Origin: Mucilaginibacter phenanthrenivorans
GTDB lineage: Bacteria > Bacteroidota > Bacteroidia > Sphingobacteriales > Sphingobacteriaceae
DNA length: 45,760 nt
Assembly (NCBI RefSeq): GCF_024721155.1
Contig: NZ_JAHVAP010000022.1
Span: 1-45,760 of the forward strand
Direction: 5' to 3'
Part shown: piece by piece, positions 27,082-33,628 of the stretch
How positions within the stretch are numbered: position 1 is the stretch's first letter
How the letters are laid out: each line of letters opens with the position of its first letter
Notes under the pieces: model-generated
Seen by the model: only the letters and a program-made list of their open reading frames with translations
The model's database searches: none
Told to the model about the DNA's origin: nothing
Position numbers and translations under genes: made by a program

Positions 27082-28836
27082 TTACATTACATCACCCCAG
27101 GTATTTTTATCTTTCAGCATAACTTCTCTCAATAGCCGTATTTGTGGCATTCCATGGTCTAGTACCTCGTCATGGAACTTTTTGAGAGAGAAATTTGACC
27201 CTTCCTGCTTTTCATAATCAGCACGTAGCTTCAGGATCTCCAGTTTCCCAATCGTATAAAATAAATAACCCGGATCAAAAGTGCCGCGCAGTGCCTCCTG
27301 ACGGGATGGCTTATCGCCCTGGTACCAGTTGTCCATGAAAAATTTGGTGGCGTCATCCACGTTCATTCCCTGGCAATGGGTTTTTATAGATACGCATAAA
27401 CGGCATAAACGTAATAATGCATCGCCCGATTGGGTAAGCCTGTATTTGGCCGCCTTAACCGTATCGCCGTTGTGGCCATAACCGGCATCTGCCATCATTT
27501 TTTCGCAGTAATGTGCCCATCCCTCTACGTAGGCATAGCTGTTGAAAATTTTCTCAACCCTTGTAGCCGAAGACGCATTCAGATGTAAAAACTGGGTATA
27601 ATGACCTGGATATGCTTCGTGAATAGTGATATTATCAGTTGTGTAATAATCAAATTGACGCAGCCAGTCTTCCTTTTGTTTTGGTGTCCATTTCGGATCG
27701 ACAGGGGTGATGTAATAAAATGCTTCGGTAGCTTTAGTTTCAAACGGGCCCGGATCATCGTTTGATGCCGTGCTGGTTGCCCGGGCAAATTGCGGGGTTT
27801 CCTCAACTTTTAAGTTAATTTTTCCAGGCATCGATACAATGTTTTTATCGGTGAGGAATTGGCGGATCGCTTCTACGTTTTTCCTTGCCTCCGGAATAAG
27901 GTTTTCGGCAGTTGGGTGTTCCTTTTGCAGATCATGATATACTTCTATCGGTTTTTTGTTGGGATCGATAGTTTTTGCAGCAGCGTTAAATACTACCTGT
28001 TCCTTTTTTAACTCAGCAAGGCCGATGGCAAGAATCTTTTCAGGTGTTAAAGTAATGCCCTCGCTGTAAAGCAGCATCTTTTTATAGCTGGCCTCGCCAA
28101 TAGCGTATTTATTGGTTGCCTTTGGCAATTTTACCTTCTGGAGCCATGCAGCATAGCTGTTAATAGCGTCGATGGCATTTTTGTTAACTGTATTGAACAC
28201 CTTCATCAGCGAATCGTTCTTTACGTCTTTTAAAGCCACCTTCAAATCGCCGCCTAAAAAATCTGTCGACCCATGTGCTATTTCTATAGCCGTCTCGATA
28301 TAAGGTTTGGCAAGCGAATCTTTAAGATTAATTCTCGCTGCTGCAAATACATTGGGGGCATTTTTTTCGATGGCGATGATTGATTTTAGCCGATCTTCAA
28401 GGGGGGCGAAGTTGCGTTTTACATAAATGCTAACGTCAACAGCCCCGGCGTAGGTCATTGGGTTTTTATCGTACGTGCCCATATCCTCAAAATTGAAGAT
28501 CTCATTCTTTATGGCCGACCGTAAAATGCGGAAATCGTAAAACTGTTTTGTGCTTAACGATGTGGTATCGGTCGCACTCATTTGCTGGTCAAAATCCTTT
28601 AGCCGGCCCAGCTCCTTACCCAGCGATTCTTTACTCAAATTTGTTACTTTACCATCATATTGGTGATAGCCCAAAGCCACACCCGTCGCCGGTCGCCATG
28701 CCAGGTATCCCGACAGGTAATTGTCAGCCAGTTTTTGAAATGTGGCATCGCCGGATACCGTCGGCGCCGCCGGCTGTGTCTTTTGTTCGCAGCTGAATAG
28801 TGCGACGAACGGAATGAGTATAAGGAGTTTTTTCAT
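27082..28836 (-). CDS. DUF885 family lipoprotein (putative metallopeptidase)
   Basis: The 584-residue protein has a lipoprotein signal (MKKLLILIPFVALFSC, Cys16) and a long helical domain with H406-E407-A-Y-P-G-H412, the HExxxxH-like signature typical of DUF885, plus downstream acidic residues (YVEGWAHYCEKMM) that could complete a zinc site. DUF885 proteins are predicted zinc peptidases related to the M32/M3 fold; direct biochemical data are few. It should be anchored in a membrane facing the periplasm or surface. It starts 11 nt after the stop of the upstream exported-protein gene, so the two form an operon. Confidence 0.88.
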   Translation of the reverse strand: MKKLLILIPFVALFSCEQKTQPAAPTVSGDATFQKLADNYLSGYLAWRPATGVALGYHQYDGKVTNLSKESLGKELGRLKDFDQQMSATDTTSLSTKQFYDFRILRSAIKNEIFNFEDMGTYDKNPMTYAGAVDVSIYVKRNFAPLEDRLKSIIAIEKNAPNVFAAARINLKDSLAKPYIETAIEIAHGSTDFLGGDLKVALKDVKNDSLMKVFNTVNKNAIDAINSYAAWLQKVKLPKATNKYAIGEASYKKMLLYSEGITLTPEKILAIGLAELKKEQVVFNAAAKTIDPNKKPIEVYHDLQKEHPTAENLIPEARKNVEAIRQFLTDKNIVSMPGKINLKVEETPQFARATSTASNDDPGPFETKATEAFYYITPVDPKWTPKQKEDWLRQFDYYTTDNITIHEAYPGHYTQFLHLNASSATRVEKIFNSYAYVEGWAHYCEKMMADAGYGHNGDTVKAAKYRLTQSGDALLRLCRLCVSIKTHCQGMNVDDATKFFMDNWYQGDKPSRQEALRGTFDPGYLFYTIGKLEILKLRADYEKQEGSNFSLKKFHDEVLDHGMPQIRLLREVMLKDKNTWGDVM

Positions 28837-28847
28837 GCGTTAGATAA

Positions 28848-29390
28848 TTAATTGGCCGTTACTTTTAACGACGATACGATTGATTCGGCCGTTTCCTTCC
28901 ATTTAGGAAGTAGCTTTTCCGTGCAGTTAAAGCTTAGCAATAGTACCTTGCCGTCAAGGTCGGTAAAAAAGTAGTAGTTAAAAACTGTTTGATCCACGGC
29001 GTTACTAATGAATTTAAAATAGCCAACGTTTTTACCGTTAATTGCTCTAACTCCGTCATTCATCCATTTAGCGTCAGGATGCATTTTTTTTAATGAATTG
29101 ATCTGAAAATCTTTAAATGCACCGATCTGCTCCGGTTTAATAGGCTGGGGGATCAGGCTTATTACAATATTTACTTCGGCATCCTCATCTGTTAATACCA
29201 AATTAGGTTTTTGATTTCGATTGGGATACTTTTTATCAAGCATTTCGGCGGACATCGGCTTAAAATCTGCAGGGACAGACAGTTCGATTTTATTATCTAA
29301 AAAGCCTTTTTTCTCCAGCTTTATTTGTGCCTTAAGGCAAACCGGGATAAATAGTATAAGTAAAAGAGATTTGAATAATGTGGATTTCAT
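28848..29390 (-). CDS. Exported protein of unknown function (180 aa)
   Basis: A signal peptide (MKSTLFKSLLLILFIPVCLKAQ) is followed by a beta-rich domain (IELSVPADFKPMSAEMLDKKYP ... VLTDEDAEVNIVISLIPQP ... FKFISNAVDQTVFNYYFFTDLDGKVLLLSFNCTEKL). The pattern recalls small exported proteins related to PsbP-like or DUF1795-type folds; I cannot name the family with confidence. It lies upstream of the DUF885 lipoprotein with an 11-nt gap and is probably cotranscribed with it. Confidence 0.7.
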   Translation of the reverse strand: MKSTLFKSLLLILFIPVCLKAQIKLEKKGFLDNKIELSVPADFKPMSAEMLDKKYPNRNQKPNLVLTDEDAEVNIVISLIPQPIKPEQIGAFKDFQINSLKKMHPDAKWMNDGVRAINGKNVGYFKFISNAVDQTVFNYYFFTDLDGKVLLLSFNCTEKLLPKWKETAESIVSSLKVTAN

Positions 29391-29486
29391 TTTTAAGATA
29401 AGTTATCAAGAGGTGGTTAAAATAGGAAAAATTTCTTCAATCATTATTTATTTGGAGAAAGGTTAAGCACGTTCAACGACCAATGC

Positions 29487-30011
29487 TTAGTTCAGATACT
29501 CTGCCGGGATTGGGTTGTTTTTCCTCTCTCCGTCATAGATCCAGCCCATGATCCAGAAGCGCGTGCCATCATAAAACAATTCGATACTGTTGATGCCGCG
29601 TTCAATTATTGGTCCGCCCGCTTCATTACGCGATTCATAGGTGCTCCAAACATGGTAAATGGCGCCGAATTTTTCAACCTTGCGCGAGATTTCCCGTTCA
29701 TCAAAGCCGTCCTTTTCTAATGATGCATCAGACAACCGGTGGTATTCCTTGAGAGTAAGGTAATGCATTGCAGGCTTCCCGCTTTTTGAAACGGAAACGG
29801 CGCCAACCAGCACGCCCGGCCAATGGATCAGGCTATCGCGCTCAAAAAACACCTTGCCGCCCTTTTTAACGGTAACCACATCGTAGTAGGCTTTTATAAT
29901 ACCATCTAACGTGCTTACATTATCGCCGTATTTGGTGATAATTTGGGCTGATGTGTTAAAGTTCATCACCACGATCAGCAGGATGGTCAGGAGCAGGATT
30001 AATCTTCTCAT
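29487..30011 (-). CDS. Exported protein of unknown function (174 aa)
   Basis: A signal peptide (MRRLILLLTILLIVVMNFNTSAQ) precedes a compact domain with YYDVVTVKKGGKVFFERDSLIHWPG, a Lys/Glu-rich middle and a C-terminal SIELFYDGTRFWIMGWIYDGER. The shape suggests an NTF2/SnoaL-like cone fold (YDG-RFWIM is common in such exported proteins), but no catalytic residue stands out. The gene is separated from the next minus-strand gene by 96 nt. The family is uncertain. Confidence 0.65.
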   Translation of the reverse strand: MRRLILLLTILLIVVMNFNTSAQIITKYGDNVSTLDGIIKAYYDVVTVKKGGKVFFERDSLIHWPGVLVGAVSVSKSGKPAMHYLTLKEYHRLSDASLEKDGFDEREISRKVEKFGAIYHVWSTYESRNEAGGPIIERGINSIELFYDGTRFWIMGWIYDGERKNNPIPAEYLN

Positions 30012-30164
30012 TTGGTTTTGGGTTGATTATCAAAGATATTGAAAATGGTTCATTAGTTCATTGGTACATTGTGTTTGCTTTTGCTCCTCCGTTGCTGCCG
30101 GCTAAGGGGCGGGTAGCACGCCGGCACAGCGTTCCATTTTTGTAAGTGGAACACCCGGAACACT

Positions 30165-30200
30165 ATGAAACATACTCATTATCTGTATGTTTCATTTTTT
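30165..30200 (+). terminator. Terminator-like hairpin
   Basis: atgaaacatac (30165-30175) pairs perfectly with gtatgtttcat (30185-30195) around a 9-nt loop and is followed by a run of T. No plus-strand gene ends nearby, so it may be a remnant, a leader attenuator for the SDR gene, or part of an unseen small RNA. Confidence 0.5.
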
Positions 30201-30373
30201 GAATTCCTTAAAATTACTGATTAATCCTGATTTGAGTTTACATTCGGTCTTGACGAGAGGGAGCATTTTTACCAGCATTCCATCCCGCAAAAAAAATACT
30301 TTCCAATATTAAACTCCCCTGACAAACATTCCTTTTGTTAACTGTTATTTTGCCGGTAGAAAGTCTACCTGTA

Positions 30374-30411
30374 ATTGTCCACCCGGCTATTTAAACCCGG
30401 GTGGACAATTC
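30374..30411. promoter_or_regulatory. 14-bp inverted repeat in front of the SDR gene, operator or leader hairpin
   Basis: aattgtccacccgg (30374-30387) and its exact complement (30398-30411) flank 10 nt. The right arm ends 22 nt before the start codon at 30434. As DNA it could be an operator; as RNA it would form a very stable stem next to the ribosome site. A smaller inverted repeat (ggtaga/tctacc) sits just upstream. Confidence 0.55.
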
Positions 30412-30433
30412 ATCAACTCAAAAACGTCTATTT

Positions 30434-31276
30434 ATGAAAAACAAAGTTTGGTTTATAACCGGGTGCTCCACCGGGTTCGGCCGCGAACTGGCCAAAGAAG
30501 TTTTAACAGCGGGCTATAAGGCAGTAGTAACATCGCGTAAGATTAGCGATGTGGAAGATCTTACCAGGGATTATCCGGACAATGCAATCGCCCTGGCTCT
30601 TGACGTTACCAAAGAAGATGAAATTAAAGCAGCCGTTGAAACAGCTTTAAAGCATTTCGGACAAATCGATGTACTGGTAAACAATGCCGGCATCGGTTAT
30701 TTTGGTGCGATTGAGGAAAGCGAAGAAGATGAGGTTCGCCGTATGTTCGAGATCAATTTCTGGGGATTGGCAGCGGTAACCAAAGCTGTATTGCCAACAT
30801 TAAGGAAACAGCGCAGCGGGCATATTTTAAATGTAGCCTCTATCGGTGGCCTTGTTGGCTTCCCTGCAGTTGGTTTTTATAACGCGACCAAGTTTGCTGT
30901 CGACGGTTATTCTGATGCCCTATCAAAAGAGCTTGCACCACTTGGCATCCATGTTACGGTAATTTGTCCAAGCGGTTTCCGCACCGACTGGGCAGGAAGA
31001 TCAGCCAATAACAGCAAAATAGTTATAGACGATTACAAAGCAACTGCGGAAGCAAACAAAAACAATATCCGCGGCTACAGCGGCAAACAACCCGGCGACC
31101 CGGAACGCGCAGCTAAAGCAATAGTAAAGGCTGTTGAAACGGAGAACCCACCATTGCACCTGTTGCTTGGTAAAGCCGCACTAAAAGGCGCCCGCAACAA
31201 GCTTGAGGTTCTGAAGAAGGATTTTGACGCCTGGGCAGATGTTACCGAAGGCGCTGATTTTCCTGAAGGAGAATAA
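30434..31276 (+). CDS. Short-chain dehydrogenase/reductase (SDR)
   Basis: The 280-residue protein is a classical SDR: nucleotide motif TGCSTGFGRE (8-17), NNAGIGYFG, the catalytic Ser in NVASIGGLVGF and Y-x-x-x-K in FYNATKFAVDGYSDAL. Relatives reduce or oxidise small ketones and alcohols with NAD(P)H; the substrate is not predictable. I chose ATG 30434; a GTG at 30401 would extend the protein into the palindrome and is unlikely. Control by the palindrome just upstream is plausible. Element A2 follows 24 nt after the stop. Confidence 0.92.
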   Translation: MKNKVWFITGCSTGFGRELAKEVLTAGYKAVVTSRKISDVEDLTRDYPDNAIALALDVTKEDEIKAAVETALKHFGQIDVLVNNAGIGYFGAIEESEEDEVRRMFEINFWGLAAVTKAVLPTLRKQRSGHILNVASIGGLVGFPAVGFYNATKFAVDGYSDALSKELAPLGIHVTVICPSGFRTDWAGRSANNSKIVIDDYKATAEANKNNIRGYSGKQPGDPERAAKAIVKAVETENPPLHLLLGKAALKGARNKLEVLKKDFDAWADVTEGADFPEGE

Positions 31277-31300
31277 ATAGTCATTAGTCACTAATAGGGC

Positions 31301-31444
31301 GTCATTGCGAGGAACGAAGCAAACTCTACATAGGACAATCACGGACCTTTAATATGCTGAGACCTTACGGCCGCTGATCGGTTGCCACATTGTTTCCCTC
31401 CGGGATCTGTATAGTTTAGAGTTTGCTTCGTTCCTCGCAATGAC
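31301..31444. repeat. Element A2: MITE-like inverted-repeat element
   Basis: A perfect 28-bp terminal inverted repeat begins gtcattgcgaggaacgaagc; one more base pair matches outside. Length is 144 bp. The interior shares ggttgccaca and an aggaca-tca-gga stretch with A3, so the copies descend from one element and are not chance hairpins. No coding capacity. Confidence 0.9.
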
Positions 31445-31543
31445 GTTAGGAAATAATCCGCATACAATTAATCCTTTTCATTTTAAAGCTGTCGAACATA
31501 CAAACACCCGCAGTTTGGGTGTCGACATTAAAAACTTAATATC

Positions 31544-31669
31544 ATGAAAAAGACATTTGTTGCATTTGCATTATTAATAAGCGCTATAGTTACTTTAAGT
31601 ACAGGTTGTTATGTTGAAGGTGGCGGTGGATACCACCATGGCTATCATCATCATTACCACGGTTATTAA
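31544..31669 (+). CDS. Histidine-rich micro-lipoprotein (41 aa)
   Basis: ATG 31544 opens a 41-codon frame: MKK start, hydrophobic segment, lipobox (LSTGC, Cys22), and a mature tail of 20 residues with Gly, Tyr and seven histidines (for example YHHGYHHHYHGY). Such a tail could bind Zn, Ni or Cu, or be a surface-adhesive peptide. A 6-bp hairpin (acaccc/gggtgt, 31504-31522) sits in the leader and a terminator follows at 31704. The gene is too short for length-based calling but the lipobox and composition make it convincing. Confidence 0.75.
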   Translation: MKKTFVAFALLISAIVTLSTGCYVEGGGGYHHGYHHHYHGY

Positions 31670-31703
31670 AAAAGATTTTGGTTGGATAAGTGAGTTTGTG
31701 TGG

Positions 31704-31735
31704 AAAGCCCCGACGAAAGTTAGGGCTTTTCTGTT
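31704..31735 (+). terminator. Terminator of the His-rich micro-lipoprotein gene
   Basis: aaagccc (31704-31710) pairs with gggcttt (31723-31729) around a 12-nt loop, followed by a T-rich stretch. Confidence 0.75.
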
Positions 31736-31817
31736 TTTGAGGATTGGGTTGGCCGGCTATAGGAGCACAGGCCATTGGTTTACAACAGCCTGTACCTGGG
31801 TTTAATTAATACACAGT

Positions 31818-32267
31818 TTACTTACTAAATTGCTGTGTTTCCGTTGTATGGTACAAACTGCCGTCCTGCGTTATATCGTCCTGGTAAATCATTACCAGGC
31901 GGGTACTGGTAATGGTCTTAACATCCAGGCTTTCACTAAAGGCAGTAGCAATAGAACCATCAGGATTATCAATTTCTGCAAAGTTGAAGGTTATCTTGTT
32001 ATCACTAATAGTGTAGGTGAAGGTACGCGGGCCGTCGCTCCACACTTTGGTGCCCGTTCCGTCATTTTTAAATGTGAGCGAGATATAACCGGGGATAGCG
32101 TAAGTGTGCCAGGCAGCGCCGTCTTTTGTTATTATTTCGGTGTCTGCTTTAGCGGTCCATGTGCCTACAATGGCAACTTTCAGTTCAATCGGAGGTGTGG
32201 GTGAGTTCTTTTTGGAGCAGCCAACAATTATTAATGCGGTAACTGCGATAAGTAGGATTTTTTTCAT
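31818..32267 (-). CDS. Lipocalin-like lipoprotein
   Basis: The 149-residue protein has a lipoprotein signal (MKKILLIAVTALIIVGC, Cys17) and a beta-rich domain with VGTWTAKADTEI near the start, a pattern of lipocalin-like (DUF4488/5640-type) exported lipoproteins. It should be membrane-anchored; ligand unknown. On the minus strand a TTG (32301-32303) and tattttag box (32272-32279) spaced by 21 nt lie so close to the start that the mRNA could be almost leaderless, but the box has one mismatch and this is tentative. Confidence 0.75.
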   Translation of the reverse strand: MKKILLIAVTALIIVGCSKKNSPTPPIELKVAIVGTWTAKADTEIITKDGAAWHTYAIPGYISLTFKNDGTGTKVWSDGPRTFTYTISDNKITFNFAEIDNPDGSIATAFSESLDVKTITSTRLVMIYQDDITQDGSLYHTTETQQFSK

Positions 32268-32582
32268 GTAGCTAAAATAATATTAATTTAATTTTTTTGT
32301 CAAAAAGCCGCGAAATATCGAAAATTAATTTCGCAAAAACAGTAAATCAACTTCCAGACAACTGATCAATTTTTCGGCATCACAACCATTCAACAATCAA
32401 ACCGTCAACCTTTCAACACCTCCAACATTTACAACCCTTTCAACCGCTACAACTTTTACAACAAACTTTTTTCAATAACCACTTGAAAATCAAAAAATAA
32501 GTCCGTACTTTTGCAGTCCCGAAAAACTGCCCGTCAATTGGCTGGCAGGGGATTAAAAACAAATAAAACAAAAAAAGGAAGA
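32268..32582. other. 315-nt divergent gap before rpsL with a G-poor CAAC-rich tract
   Basis: Between about 32383 and 32475 the plus strand is almost free of G and repeats caac at 7-10-nt intervals (for example caacctttcaacacc), like a one-armed relative of the periodic elements elsewhere. After it come the rpsL promoter (32483-32513) and leader. The first 100 nt are AT-rich and show only the possible promoter for the minus-strand lipoprotein. Confidence 0.6.
32483..32513 (+). promoter_or_regulatory. Promoter of the str operon
   Basis: TTG (32483-32485) and tacttttg (32506-32513, exact TAnnTTTG) are spaced by 20 nt. It lies 69 nt before the rpsL start, leaving a leader of roughly 65 nt. Confidence 0.8.
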
Positions 32583-32996
32583 ATGCCTACTATTCAACAA
32601 TTAGTTAGAAAAGGTAGAGTAGCTCTGGTTGACAAGAGTAAGTCACCAGCGTTGGACAGCTGTCCACAGCGAAGAGGCGTATGCACACGCGTGTATACCA
32701 CTACCCCTAAAAAACCAAACTCAGCAATGCGTAAAGTGGCCCGTGTGCGCCTTACCAACGGAAAAGAAGTTAACGCTTATATCCCTGGTGAAGGTCACAA
32801 TTTACAGGAACACTCTATTGTTTTGATCCGTGGTGGTCGTGTTAAGGATTTACCAGGTGTACGTTACCACATCATCCGTGGTGCATTAGATACATCAGGT
32901 GTAGCCGGCCGTAACCAACGCCGTTCAAAATACGGAACTAAACGCCCTAAACCGGGTCAAGTAGCAGCAGCGCCAACAAAAGGTAAAAAGAAATAA
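32583..32996 (+). CDS. rpsL: 30S ribosomal protein S12
   Basis: The 137-residue S12 sits in the decoding centre. Conserved stretches are complete: VYTTTPKKPNSAMRKVARVRL, YIPGEGHNLQEHS and GGRVKDLPGVRYH. Lys43 in the KKPNS loop and the VKDLPG loop are unchanged, so this is a streptomycin-sensitive-type allele by known resistance positions. ATG 32583 is preceded by aaaaaaggaag; an upstream in-frame TTG extension does not belong. First gene of rpsL-rpsG-fusA-rpsJ. Confidence 0.98.
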   Translation: MPTIQQLVRKGRVALVDKSKSPALDSCPQRRGVCTRVYTTTPKKPNSAMRKVARVRLTNGKEVNAYIPGEGHNLQEHSIVLIRGGRVKDLPGVRYHIIRGALDTSGVAGRNQRRSKYGTKRPKPGQVAAAPTKGKKK

Positions 32997-33000
32997 TTAA

Positions 33001-33006
33001 AGGAGG
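33001..33006 (+). promoter_or_regulatory. Strong Shine-Dalgarno of rpsG
   Basis: AGGAGG with a 9-nt spacer to the rpsG ATG. Most starts in this window have no such site. Confidence 0.8.
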
Positions 33007-33015
33007 ATAGTAATA

Positions 33016-33483
33016 ATGAGAAAGTCAAAACCAAAAAAAAGAATCCTTCTTCCTGATCCAAGATTCAATGATGTTCTGGTAACCAGGTTTGTAAATAACA
33101 TGATGTATGACGGTAAGAAATCAACCGCATATGCTATATTCTATAACGCTGTTGATATTGTTGAAAAGAAAACCAACGAAAGCGGTTTAGATACATGGAA
33201 AAAAGCACTGAACAATGTAATGCCTGCTGTTGAAGTAAAAAGCCGTCGTGTTGGTGGTGCTAACTTCCAGGTGCCTACAGAAGTTCGTCCTGAGCGTAAA
33301 GTAGCTTTAGGCATGAAATGGCTGATCAGCTATGCCCGTCGTCGTGGTGAAAAAACCATGATGGAGAAATTAGCAGGTGAGATCATCTCAGCAGCTAAAG
33401 GTGAAGGCGCAGCAGTGAAGAAGAAAGAAGATACGCACAAAATGGCTGAGGCTAACAAGGCGTTCTCACACTTCCGTTTCTAA
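33016..33483 (+). CDS. rpsG: 30S ribosomal protein S7
   Basis: The 155-residue S7 nucleates the 30S head and binds near the E site. Family stretches are intact (RRVGGANFQVPTEV, ALGMKWLISYARRRGEKTM, HKMAEANKAFSHFRF). It follows rpsL by 19 nt. A perfect Shine-Dalgarno AGGAGG (33001-33006) stands 9 nt before the ATG, which is unusual in a phylum where such sites are scarce. Repeat C2 starts directly after its stop. Confidence 0.98.
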   Translation: MRKSKPKKRILLPDPRFNDVLVTRFVNNMMYDGKKSTAYAIFYNAVDIVEKKTNESGLDTWKKALNNVMPAVEVKSRRVGGANFQVPTEVRPERKVALGMKWLISYARRRGEKTMMEKLAGEIISAAKGEGAAVKKKEDTHKMAEANKAFSHFRF

Positions 33484-33620
33484 TTAGTGATTGAGTGAAT
33501 TGGTGAATTAGTGATTTGGTAACATTTTGCTAATCAATGATTCGTTACTTCGCTCTTTCATTCAGACAATTAGTGTTTAGTGCATATAAAACTCACTAAC
33601 TCACTAATTCACTAATTCAA
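33484..33620. repeat. Element C2: inverted-repeat element of 8-bp units inside the str operon
   Basis: The left arm starts at the first base after the rpsG stop and reads as octamers tagtgatt, gagtgaat, tggtgaat, tagtgatt. The right arm (about 33591-33618) holds actcactaactcactaattc-type units. It fills the gap up to 8 nt before the fusA start. Any rpsL-fusA transcript must contain this hairpin. Confidence 0.87.
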
Positions 33621-33628
33621 AAATTAAT

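Larger units (their letters stand above)
30012..30433. other. 422-nt divergent intergenic region
   Basis: No gene longer than about 40 codons is supported. It holds, in order: a short family-E-like stretch of ttcat/ggt units near 30040-30072, a 6-bp hairpin (gttcca/tggaac, 30131-30152), the terminator-like hairpin at 30165-30195, a ggtaga/tctacc inverted repeat (30355-30370), and the 14-bp palindrome in front of the SDR gene (30374-30411). The middle, 30200-30350, shows nothing I can name. Confidence 0.6.

Noticed and set aside
30165..30200. Small RNA gene ending in the hairpin plus T-run
   Set aside because: No promoter of the TAnnTTTG type at a fitting distance upstream; kept only as a terminator-like hairpin.
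31611..31805. 64-aa plus-strand frame over the His-rich gene
   Set aside because: It is a different frame running through the terminator hairpin; the lipobox frame explains the region better.
23599..33620. CRISPR array from repeated taattcac/tagtgaat units
   Set aside because: The units are 8 bp, without unique spacers of constant size, arranged as inverted arms; no cas genes are present.
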